In this document: positions 19,947 through 27,626 of the stretch, piece by piece
How the letters are laid out: every line of letters begins with the position of its first letter
How positions within the stretch are numbered: the stretch's first letter is position 1
NCBI GenBank assembly: GCA_022616665.1
Contig: JAKEFJ010000126.1
Span: 1 to 32,122, forward strand
Reading direction: 5' to 3'
Origin: Acidobacteriota bacterium
Lineage (GTDB): Bacteria; Acidobacteriota; Polarisedimenticolia; Gp22-AA2; AA152
Length of the DNA: 32,122 bases
Translations under genes and position numbers: made by a program
Notes under the pieces: generated by a model
The model's input: the letters and a program-made list of their open reading frames with translations, nothing else
What the model was told of the DNA's origin: nothing
The model's database searches: none

Positions 19947-21357
19947 TCGTTCCTGCGTTACGTTTCTGGCGCTTGTCCTCTCGGGAGTGTGGCCCGTTGC
20001 TGCCGGAGCGCAATCATCTCCCCAGCCCAGCCCGGCCAACCCATCCGCCGCCGAGTCGGATGACAGGCTGGAAGCCCTTGAAAAGAAGATTCAGGAGCTG
20101 ATGGCGGAGGTGGCGGCACTCCGGAAGGCAGCGCAGGCACCTCCGAGCACGCAGATCGAGGAGCTGGAGAAACAGATCGATGCCCTGACGCGGGAGATCG
20201 AGGCTCTGAAGATTGGCGAGGCGGCTGCGCCCACAGCGGGCCCCTCGAGACACGGATTTGGTCCCGCGGCTTCCAAGGTCTATCAGGTGCGGGAGGGAGT
20301 CTCGCTGGGCGGCTACGGCGAGATGGCCTATCTGGACCCTGCCGGAACGAACGATGCCGGAGGGGCCTCCGGTGGAGCGGACCGGCTGGACATGCTGCGC
20401 GCCGTCTTCTACTTCGGCTACAAGTGGAACGACAGGATACTGTTCAATTCTGAAGTCGAGTACGAGCACGCCACCACGGGCGAAGGCGCCGAAGAGAAGG
20501 GCGAGGTGTCGGTGGAATTCGCCTACCTGGACTTCATGTTCAAGCAGGGGTTCAACGCCCGTGCAGGACTTCTCCTGCTTCCCGTGGGTATCATCAACGA
20601 GAAGCACGAGCCGACCACCTTCCCTGGAGTGTTGCGACCACAGGTGGAGCGTGTGATCCTTCCCACCACCTGGCGGGAAAACGGAGCCGGAATTTTCGGA
20701 GAAACCCAATGGCTCGCTTACCGCGTCTATCTGGTGGCGGGACTGGACGCCTTGGGCTTCTCCGCCCAGCAGGGGATTCGCGGTGGGAGACAAAGCGGCT
20801 CGAACTCCCTGGCCAACAACTTCGCCCTGACCGGCCGGCTGGATCTGACGGGTGTGCAAGGATTGCTGGCGGGCGTCTCCGCCTACTCAGGGGACTCCGG
20901 CCAGGGGCAAATTCCCGCCGATGCCCGGGTCACTTTGTATGACGTTCACGCGCAATACCAGTGGCGGGGGTTCGAGGGGCGCGGACTCTGGACGCGCGGC
21001 TCGATCGAGGACACCGCGCAGATCGACCAGGCGTTGGGCATTCCCCCCGGCAGCGACGAATCGGTTGGAGAACACCTGAAGGGATGGTACCTCCAGGCCG
21101 AGTGGGATATCCTTTCGCTTCGCAAAATGAGTCGCCAGGTGCTGGCCCCGTTCTTCAGGTACGAGGCTCTGGATACGCAGGACGGTGTGCCGGCGGGATT
21201 TCTCGAGAATCCGGCATTCCAGCAGCGGATTCGGACCCTGGGACTGACCTGGAAGCCCATTCCCCAGGTGGTCCTCAAGGCTGATTACCAGGACATCGAT
21301 AACGGGGCGGGAACGGGAGTGGACGCGCTCCATCTGGGGTTAGGCTGGATCTTTTAG
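19930..21357 (+). CDS. Outer-membrane porin-like beta-barrel protein with N-terminal coiled coil
   Basis: Signal peptide, coiled coil (LEALEKKIQELMAEVAALRKA), then alternating amphipathic strands ending in ...LHLGLGWIF with terminal Phe. Confidence 0.75.
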   Translation: MSRFGNRSCVTFLALVLSGVWPVAAGAQSSPQPSPANPSAAESDDRLEALEKKIQELMAEVAALRKAAQAPPSTQIEELEKQIDALTREIEALKIGEAAAPTAGPSRHGFGPAASKVYQVREGVSLGGYGEMAYLDPAGTNDAGGASGGADRLDMLRAVFYFGYKWNDRILFNSEVEYEHATTGEGAEEKGEVSVEFAYLDFMFKQGFNARAGLLLLPVGIINEKHEPTTFPGVLRPQVERVILPTTWRENGAGIFGETQWLAYRVYLVAGLDALGFSAQQGIRGGRQSGSNSLANNFALTGRLDLTGVQGLLAGVSAYSGDSGQGQIPADARVTLYDVHAQYQWRGFEGRGLWTRGSIEDTAQIDQALGIPPGSDESVGEHLKGWYLQAEWDILSLRKMSRQVLAPFFRYEALDTQDGVPAGFLENPAFQQRIRTLGLTWKPIPQVVLKADYQDIDNGAGTGVDALHLGLGWIF

Positions 21358-21457
21358 CTGGCAATGCTGACACAGGTGATGCCTCGCTGCAAACAGTGGT
21401 AGGTCTGGGGGAGGCATTCCAAAGCCATCGTCGAGGGTGCGTCGGCGAGTAACTTCA

Positions 21458-21472
21458 GCCTGCCCGGCAGGC
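21458..21472. repeat. 7-1-7 palindrome upstream of the FMN-binding gene
   Basis: GCCTGCC-C-GGCAGGC. Confidence 0.6.
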
Positions 21473-21525
21473 ATTTCGCTTCCGCGGAGGGGCGAGACGG
21501 CGGGCAGGTGGGAGGTTGGTGAGAG

Positions 21526-22089
21526 ATGAGATCCGACCCGTGGAAATGGAAGGGCTGCGGACGAAAACTGGCTTTAACCTCGGTGCTGGCTCTGTCCAGT
21601 TCCCTTTGCATGGGAAAGGTGTACCTGACACAAGAGGCGGCGCTGAAGAGCGCTTTTCCGCCTCCCATCCAGGTGGAGCGCAGAACTCTGTTCTTGAGTG
21701 AGGAACAGGCATCGGCCGTGGAGCGCGAGGCCGGCTCAAAAATCACCGGCAGGGTCTTCAGCTACTACGTGGGAAGCGAGCAATCCGGAATTCGGGGTTA
21801 TGCCTATTTCGATACGCACCCGGTGCGCACGCTTCCTGAGACGGTCATGGTGCTCCTGGCGAGTGATGGCGCAATACGGCGGGTGGAAATTCTCTCCTTC
21901 TCGGAGCCCGAGGATTATTTTCCCCGGGAGGCCTGGCTCGGGCAATTCGCCGGGAGGAGCCTGGATGCCGATTTGGCAATTCGACGCGGCATTCGTAACC
22001 TCTCGGGCGCGTCGCTGACCGCCGAGTCGATCACGGCCGCGTGCCGGAGAATTCTCGCGCTGCATCGATTGGCGATGGGGAGCAAGTGA
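21526..22089 (+). CDS. Exported FMN-binding-domain protein (likely ApbE substrate)
   Basis: Signal peptide; GIRGYAYFDTHPVRTLPETVMVLLASDGAIRRVEILSFSEPEDYFPREAWLGQFAGRS; C-terminal SGASLTAESIT resembling the flavinylation motif SGA(T/S)xT. Confidence 0.85.
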   Translation: MRSDPWKWKGCGRKLALTSVLALSSSLCMGKVYLTQEAALKSAFPPPIQVERRTLFLSEEQASAVEREAGSKITGRVFSYYVGSEQSGIRGYAYFDTHPVRTLPETVMVLLASDGAIRRVEILSFSEPEDYFPREAWLGQFAGRSLDADLAIRRGIRNLSGASLTAESITAACRRILALHRLAMGSK

Positions 22090-22595
22090 TCAGCCGCTTC
22101 GAGAAGATCCTCCTCATCACCACGGTATTCCTGACCGGCGGCACCGGTCTCGCCTACGCCTGGATGAAATACCTGATGAAAAGCGCCGATCCTTTCTCGG
22201 TCGTGAACCACCCCTGGCAACCGTTCCTGCTTGCAGCCCATGTCTTGGCAGCCCCGGCGCTGCTCTTTGCGTTGGGCCTCATCACGCGGGAGCACATCGT
22301 GGGAAAGTACCGGGATCCCAAGGCCAGGAGGGGAAGGAAGACCGGGATAGTCCTGGCCTGGATTCTCCCGCCCATGGTGGTCACAGGCTATGGCCTCCAG
22401 GTGTTGACTTCCCGGGGCCCAAGGCAAATCATGGGATGGGCGCATCTGGCTGTGGGAGTACTCTTCCTGCTCCTGTACGGCGCCCATGCACTTCTGTCGA
22501 GTCCGGGAAAGGCGCGGGAGGGAGTGTCCCGCGCCGCGAGATCAGCGGCGCCTGTTGCGGCGCGGAGATTGAAGCGCCAGGGGGATGCCTTATAA
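22086..22595 (+). CDS. Four-TM membrane protein with conserved-looking membrane histidines (candidate b-type cytochrome/electron-transfer subunit)
   Basis: GTG 22086 overlaps the upstream stop (GTGA); four hydrophobic helices; His in HPWQPFLLAAHVLAAPALL and GWAHLAVGVLFLLLYGAHALL. Confidence 0.65.
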   Translation: MISRFEKILLITTVFLTGGTGLAYAWMKYLMKSADPFSVVNHPWQPFLLAAHVLAAPALLFALGLITREHIVGKYRDPKARRGRKTGIVLAWILPPMVVTGYGLQVLTSRGPRQIMGWAHLAVGVLFLLLYGAHALLSSPGKAREGVSRAARSAAPVAARRLKRQGDAL

Positions 22596-22596
22596 T
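22569..22596 (+). promoter_or_regulatory. Sigma70 promoter for the TPR gene
   Basis: TTGAAG-N16-TATAAT; the -10 overlaps the stop codon of the preceding gene. Confidence 0.65.
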
Positions 22597-22641
22597 TCTA
22601 AGGAACCGGGCGAGCGGTTCTGCCCGGCAGGAGTGAGACCC

Positions 22642-24009
22642 ATGAAGACGATGAGCGAGAAATGGATTCGTTTCGGGTTGGCTTTGTTGGGCGGGGTGAT
22701 TCTGGTCCTCGCCGCCGGCAAGCCGGCTCGAGCAGAGGTTACCGCCAAGGTGAGCGGGACCGTGACGGACATCACTGGGGCGCCTCTTGAGAAGGTGGAG
22801 GTTTGGTTCGAAAACGCCACGATCCAGGGCAAGCGCGTTGGACCCGTCAAGACCAGCAAGAAAGGAAAGTACGTCTATCCCTATTTGGACATCGGCATCG
22901 AGAACCTCTGGAGGGTGGTTCCGAAACTGCCCGGATATCTGGTCCTGAAAGTCACCTGGAAGCTCATCGACTCCCAGCGCAACGAGCGCGCCGCCGACGA
23001 GCAGATCCTGAATACCAAGCAGGAGTTCCCATCAATCAAACCGGTCCCGGTGGGCGACGTGGGCGTCAATCAGATGGATTTTGTCCTAGTGAAGGAGGAA
23101 GAGTTCAACAACGCCTTGAGACAGGCCGTAGCCACCAAGCAGGGAGGGGGGGCGGCGCCTGCCGCCGCTGCGTCACCCGAACCCGGAGGGGCCGTCGCCC
23201 CCGCGGCTCCGGCCGCGGTAGCGCCCGCGACCCCGGCCGCGCCGCCAAGCCATACGGTCACCGAAGCGGTGGACTTGATCAAGGCGGGAAAGAGCGATCA
23301 GGCCGTACCCATATTGAAGGAATACTTGGAGAAGACTCCCGAGAACGCGGCCGTCCAATTCACCCTGGGGAAGGCTTATATCAATACGAAGCAATTCGAT
23401 CTGGCCATCCCGCCTCTGCAGAAGGCCCTGGCGCTCAAACCAGACCAGCCGGGTGCCCACTTCTATCTAGGCATTGCGTATTCCCAGATGGGGCAGGATG
23501 CGGAGGCTTTGAAGGAGTTCGAAGCGGAGATTCCCATCAGCCCCGATCAAGATGCCGCCTATTCCAATGCGGCTGCCATTTATCAGAAGCAGGGGAACCT
23601 GAACAAGGCATTGGAGTATTACAAGAAAGCCGCGGAGATCGCCCCCAATCGTCCCGAGCTGCACGCGAGCATGGCGGCGATTTACGAAAAGCAGGGGAAC
23701 CAAGCCGCCGCCCAGGCGGAGTACAAGGCTCTGGCGGCAGCGGATCCCGAGCATGCAGCCGTAACCTGGTTCAATATCGGCGCCATTGCTAAGAACAGCG
23801 ATCGGAATGAGGAAGCCATTCGTGCCTTTCAGAAGGCGGTGGAGCTGGATCCGGCGTATGCCGCGGCCCACAAGGAGCTGGGGTACGCGCTGGTGAAGCA
23901 GGGGGACTTCAAAGGGGCCGTGGCCCAGTTCAACAAGTACCTGGAGCTCGCACCTAAGGCCCCCGATGCCGGTGAGATTCGAACGATGGCCAAGCAGCTC
24001 AGCCAATAG
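22642..24009 (+). CDS. Exported carboxypeptidase-regulatory-like plus TPR repeat protein
   Basis: ATG 22642 with RBS AGGAG; signal peptide; KVSGTVTDITGAPLEKVEVWFENA; Ala/Pro linker; multiple TPRs (AAIYQKQGNLNKALEYYKKAAEIAPNRPEL). Confidence 0.88.
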   Translation: MKTMSEKWIRFGLALLGGVILVLAAGKPARAEVTAKVSGTVTDITGAPLEKVEVWFENATIQGKRVGPVKTSKKGKYVYPYLDIGIENLWRVVPKLPGYLVLKVTWKLIDSQRNERAADEQILNTKQEFPSIKPVPVGDVGVNQMDFVLVKEEEFNNALRQAVATKQGGGAAPAAAASPEPGGAVAPAAPAAVAPATPAAPPSHTVTEAVDLIKAGKSDQAVPILKEYLEKTPENAAVQFTLGKAYINTKQFDLAIPPLQKALALKPDQPGAHFYLGIAYSQMGQDAEALKEFEAEIPISPDQDAAYSNAAAIYQKQGNLNKALEYYKKAAEIAPNRPELHASMAAIYEKQGNQAAAQAEYKALAAADPEHAAVTWFNIGAIAKNSDRNEEAIRAFQKAVELDPAYAAAHKELGYALVKQGDFKGAVAQFNKYLELAPKAPDAGEIRTMAKQLSQ

Positions 24010-24023
24010 ACGGACGGATTCAG

Positions 24024-24055
24024 ACATTCCCGTTGCCCCGGGGGAGTGTTTTTTT
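24024..24055 (+). terminator. Intrinsic terminator after the TPR gene
   Basis: ACATTCCC ... GGGAGTGT hairpin followed by a run of seven Ts. Confidence 0.75.
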
Positions 24056-24058
24056 GAA

Positions 24059-24682
24059 TCAATCCGGTGGTCGAAGGGCAGGAAAGAGGACTCTCTCGAC
24101 GGCTTCGCAGAAGAGATGTCCCGCGAAAAGGTGTACCTCCTGAATGCGGGCGGTCACGGGAGCTTCAACGACCAGGGGAATCTCCGCCAGTGCCCGGGCC
24201 AGTCCCCCGTCCCTCCCAAGCAAAGCCACCGTGAGCAGACCTTTGCGCTTGGCAGCCTCCAGCCCCCGCACGATATTCGGGGAGTTCCCCGAAGTGGAGA
24301 GCGCCACCGCCACATCGCCGCTCTTCCCCAATGCCTCGATCTGCCGCGAGAAAACCTGCTCATAGGAGGAATCATTGGCGATGCTGGTGAGGGCGGAAGT
24401 GTCGGTGCTCAGCGCCACGGCCGCGAGTGCCGGCCGGTCCCGGGTCATGCGGTTGACCAGCTCGGCGGAGAGGTGCTGGGCCTCTGCAGCGCTGCCGCCG
24501 TTGCCGAAGAAGAGCACCTTGCCGCCGCGAGAGAGCGAGGCGGCGGTTTCCCTGGCCGCGCGGAGGAGTGCTGCTCCGTGCAAGCGCAGAAATTCCTGCA
24601 CGGCACGCTCCAGATCTTCCCGCTCGAACTGGAATGTCTCCAGGGAGTTCCCCTCCATGCAAGGCGCGAACGCGCCGCCCAT
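24059..24682 (-). CDS. gmhA: SIS-domain phosphoheptose isomerase-like protein
   Basis: FFGNGGSAAEAQHLSAELVNRMTRDRPALAAVALSTDTSALTSIANDSSYEQVFSRQI...ALSTSGNSPNIVRGLEAA; true start may be the internal ATG at 24658. Confidence 0.82.
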   Translation of the reverse strand: MGGAFAPCMEGNSLETFQFEREDLERAVQEFLRLHGAALLRAARETAASLSRGGKVLFFGNGGSAAEAQHLSAELVNRMTRDRPALAAVALSTDTSALTSIANDSSYEQVFSRQIEALGKSGDVAVALSTSGNSPNIVRGLEAAKRKGLLTVALLGRDGGLARALAEIPLVVEAPVTARIQEVHLFAGHLFCEAVERVLFPALRPPD

Positions 24683-24710
24683 GCTAGAGGCCGCGGCACG
24701 CGGGTGTCAA
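24681..24710 (-). promoter_or_regulatory. Candidate sigma70 promoter for the gmhA-like gene
   Basis: Minus strand TTGACA-N18-TAGCAT; the -10 overlaps the ORF-track start codon at 24682. Confidence 0.45.
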
Positions 24711-25447
24711 GACGCGGATGTCGATCCCAGAAAGGTGAGGATTCTGCCGGCGCCGGCGCCTTCCCGGCGATAGGAGGGAAACAGCGTTGGAAGGCAGTGA
24801 GTGCAGAGTCCCGACGAGTAGATTCTCGCCGGGTCCACGCCGGATTCCACAAGGGCACGACGATTCATCCCAGCAAGGTCCAGGAAACCTCCGTCACCTT
24901 CCTCCTGCCATAACCCATCCAGAACGTGTCCGGCTGCGCGAAACTCCTCCAGCACATCCTTGCCGACGCGGTAACAGCACGGCCCGATGGAAGGGGCAAT
25001 CATGGCCTTGAGAGATTCGGGACGGCTTCCGAAGCTCTGTTGAAGGGTTTCCACCCCGGCTCGGACGATTCTCGACCGGGTCCCGCGCCATCCCGCGTGC
25101 AAGATGGCTCCGGCGGAATGATCCGGGTCGAATAGCGCGATCGGGACACAGTCGGCAGACGCCACGGCCAGGACGACCCCCCGCAGCGAGGTCGCCAGAC
25201 CGTCACCTTCCGGAAATGGAGGTTGATGCGTGTCCCGTGGGCCAACGGGAATGACGCGTGCCCCGTGCCGTTGCACAAGCCGGAACACGGGAAGCCCGGG
25301 CAATCCCAGGATGGGCAGGACTCCGGAGAGATCTCCCCCGGCACGGCGCGTGGTGAATCCGGCGCGCCAACCGTCGCTTCCGGGGAATCCGGTGACTTCC
25401 AGCCAGAGAGGTCCCGATGGGGGCATGGGACGCTCGGGGTCGGGCAT
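24707..25447 (-). CDS. pgeF: Multicopper polyphenol oxidase/YfiH-family protein (PgeF, purine nucleoside phosphorylase-like)
   Basis: ADCVPIALFDPDHSAGAILHAGWRGTRSRIVRAGVETL...IAPSIGPCCYRVG; ATG 25447 preferred because a promoter lies at 25504-25533. Confidence 0.9.
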   Translation of the reverse strand: MPDPERPMPPSGPLWLEVTGFPGSDGWRAGFTTRRAGGDLSGVLPILGLPGLPVFRLVQRHGARVIPVGPRDTHQPPFPEGDGLATSLRGVVLAVASADCVPIALFDPDHSAGAILHAGWRGTRSRIVRAGVETLQQSFGSRPESLKAMIAPSIGPCCYRVGKDVLEEFRAAGHVLDGLWQEEGDGGFLDLAGMNRRALVESGVDPARIYSSGLCTHCLPTLFPSYRREGAGAGRILTFLGSTSAS

Positions 25448-25503
25448 GGCAAATCTCCGGGGAGCTCGCTGAGTTTCACTGCACACGGTCGGAAAGCGCC
25501 GGG

Positions 25504-25533
25504 AGTCTAGGCCAGAGCGCCCGCCGGGGTCAA
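25504..25533 (-). promoter_or_regulatory. Candidate sigma70 promoter for pgeF
   Basis: Minus strand TTGACC-N18-TAGACT. Confidence 0.5.
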
Positions 25534-25689
25534 CCGCGCCGCGCTGGAAAAGGCGCCTTGACAATTCACTCCGCTTCGGGCACGCTATCGGCCCTGTGCG
25601 AACACTGGCGACCGTTCCCGCCGGGTTGTCCCCGGTTGGAACGGTTCTGTTTTGAGAATCGCAATTTCAGGCACACTCGGATTGCAACG

Positions 25690-26013
25690 GTGCTGTTTTC
25701 AAGCCTGGCTTTGAGTCTGACGCCGCCCCCCCAGGGGCAGGGGAGTCCCAACCTGCTCCTGCAGTTCCTTCCCCTGGCCCTGATCTTCCTGATCTTCTAT
25801 TTCCTGCTCATTCGTCCGGCCCGCGCCAAGCAGAAAGCCATGCAGACCATGCTGGAGGCCCTCAAAGCCGGGGACAAGGTCATCACCTCCTCCGGCATCC
25901 ATGGAACCGTAGTGGCACTCCAGGACGACATCGTGCAGGTGCGAATCGCGGACAACGTGAAGGTGGATTTCTCCAAGAGCGCCATCGTGACCGTCGTGGG
26001 AAAGAGGGAGTGA
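25690..26013 (+). CDS. yajC: Preprotein translocase subunit YajC
   Basis: LPLALIFLIFYFLLIRPARAKQKAMQTMLEALKAGDKVITSSGIHGTVVALQDDIVQVRIADNVKVDFSKSAIVTVV; start codon uncertain (ORF opens at 25417; GTG 25690 chosen). Confidence 0.85.
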   Translation: MLFSSLALSLTPPPQGQGSPNLLLQFLPLALIFLIFYFLLIRPARAKQKAMQTMLEALKAGDKVITSSGIHGTVVALQDDIVQVRIADNVKVDFSKSAIVTVVGKRE

Positions 26014-26017
26014 AAGC

Positions 26018-27604
26018 ATGCCGCTGAAATGGCGCTGGGTACTCATCATAAGCGTGACTCTTCTGGCCTCCTACCTCTGTTTTCCCCTTCAAGAGAAGAT
26101 CAAACTCGGCTTGGACCTAAAGGGCGGAATCCATCTGGTCATGCGGGTGAAAACCGATGACGCCGTCAAGGCCTCCACGGATCTGGACGCGGAAACTCTT
26201 CGTACCGAGCTGGTCAAGCGCGGCGTGACACCGCAGAAGCTGGAATCGGCGGGAGTGGGCAGGATTTCGGTGCAAGGGGTGGATTCCGCCAAGGCTTCCG
26301 ACTTCCGGGATCTCGTCTCATCCCAATTCTCCGCCTACAGCGTTTCTTCCAAAGGGGGCGGTGATTACGAGCTGGAGATGAAACCTGCGCGAGTGCGGGA
26401 AATACGGGAGTCCTCCCTCCGGCAGGCACTGGAGACCATCCGCAACCGGGTGGACAAGTTCGGGGTGGCGGAGCCGGTGATCCAGCAGGTGGGATTCGCG
26501 GGCGGTGGAGATGAGCGAATCCTGGTGCAGCTCCCCGGAATCCAGAATACGGAGCGGGTGAAGGAGCTCATCGGGTCACCGGCCTATCTCGAGTGGAAGC
26601 TGGTCAGCATTCCGCCCGGCCATCGGGTCGAGGATTTTCGAACTCTCGCACCGGCAAGCCGTGAGAGCCTGCTATCACTTTTCGGCGGAACGCTTCCCGC
26701 GGACACGGAGTTGTATCCGGCGGAGCTTCAGCAAGCCGGCGAGTTGCTTTACTGGCCGTGCAAGAAAGCTTCCCCAATCACCGGAAATGACCTTCGGGAC
26801 GCCCGCCGCGACGTGGGGCGCCTCGGAGATGCCGTGGTCAACTTCCGGCTCACCGCCGATGCGGGCCAGCGCTTCGAGGATCTGACCCGGGCCAACGAGG
26901 GGCAGCTCCTGGCCATCCTCCTGGACAAGAAGGTCATCTCCGCTCCGAGGATCAACGCCGTCATTCGCGATTCAGGGGTCATCGAGGGAAGCTTCACAGT
27001 GGAAACGGCCGAAGACCTGGCGATCAAGCTGCGATCGGGAGCGCTTCCGGCGGGGATGGAGCTCCTGGAGGAGCGAACCGTCGGGCCGTCCCTGGGGTCC
27101 GACTCGATCCGCAAGGGGATCGTGGCTTCGGTGATGGGGGCCGCTCTGGTGGTGATCTTCATGCTCGTCTATTACCGGCTGTCGGGCCTTAACGCCATCA
27201 TCGCCCTGGGGCTCAACATTCTGCTCCTTCTGGGAGCGATGGGCTACTTAAAAGCCACACTGACGCTTCCCGGGATCGCGGGAATCGCCCTCACCATCGG
27301 CATGGCAGTGGACGCCAACGTGCTGATTTTCGAGCGAATTCGCGAAGAGCTCAGGCTCGGAAAAACCGTCAAGGCCGCCGTGGCCAGCGGTTTCACCAAG
27401 GCCTTCAGCACCATCGTCGACTCTCACGTGACGACCCTGATCGCCGCGCTGTTCCTGTTTGGCTACGGCACCGGGCCGGTCCGGGGCTTTGCCGTGACGT
27501 TGTGCATCGGAATCATCGCCAACCTGTATACCAACATATTTGTTTCCCACGCCTTGTTCGACACCTACCTGAGCTCTCGTCGGGTGGACCACCTGAGCAT
27601 CTGA
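26018..27604 (+). CDS. secD: Protein translocase subunit SecD
   Basis: KIKLGLDLKGGIHLVMRVKTDDAV, GTGPVRGFAVTLCIGIIANLYTNIFVSHALFD; follows yajC, precedes secF. Confidence 0.97.
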   Translation: MPLKWRWVLIISVTLLASYLCFPLQEKIKLGLDLKGGIHLVMRVKTDDAVKASTDLDAETLRTELVKRGVTPQKLESAGVGRISVQGVDSAKASDFRDLVSSQFSAYSVSSKGGGDYELEMKPARVREIRESSLRQALETIRNRVDKFGVAEPVIQQVGFAGGGDERILVQLPGIQNTERVKELIGSPAYLEWKLVSIPPGHRVEDFRTLAPASRESLLSLFGGTLPADTELYPAELQQAGELLYWPCKKASPITGNDLRDARRDVGRLGDAVVNFRLTADAGQRFEDLTRANEGQLLAILLDKKVISAPRINAVIRDSGVIEGSFTVETAEDLAIKLRSGALPAGMELLEERTVGPSLGSDSIRKGIVASVMGAALVVIFMLVYYRLSGLNAIIALGLNILLLLGAMGYLKATLTLPGIAGIALTIGMAVDANVLIFERIREELRLGKTVKAAVASGFTKAFSTIVDSHVTTLIAALFLFGYGTGPVRGFAVTLCIGIIANLYTNIFVSHALFDTYLSSRRVDHLSI

Positions 27605-27626
27605 TGCGCGAAGCGGAGATTCCAGC

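Noticed and set aside
21364-21402. 12-codon ORF MLTQVMPRCKQW downstream of the porin
   Set aside because: Too short, no clear RBS, no homology basis.
25558-25590. TTGACA at 25558 as a yajC promoter
   Set aside because: No -10-like hexamer at 16-18 nt spacing; nearest TATCGG is about 22 nt away.
25654-25675. TTTTGAGAATCGCAATTTC before yajC as a second Fur box
   Set aside because: Only the left half matches the fur operator (TTTTGAGAAT); the right half is not palindromic.
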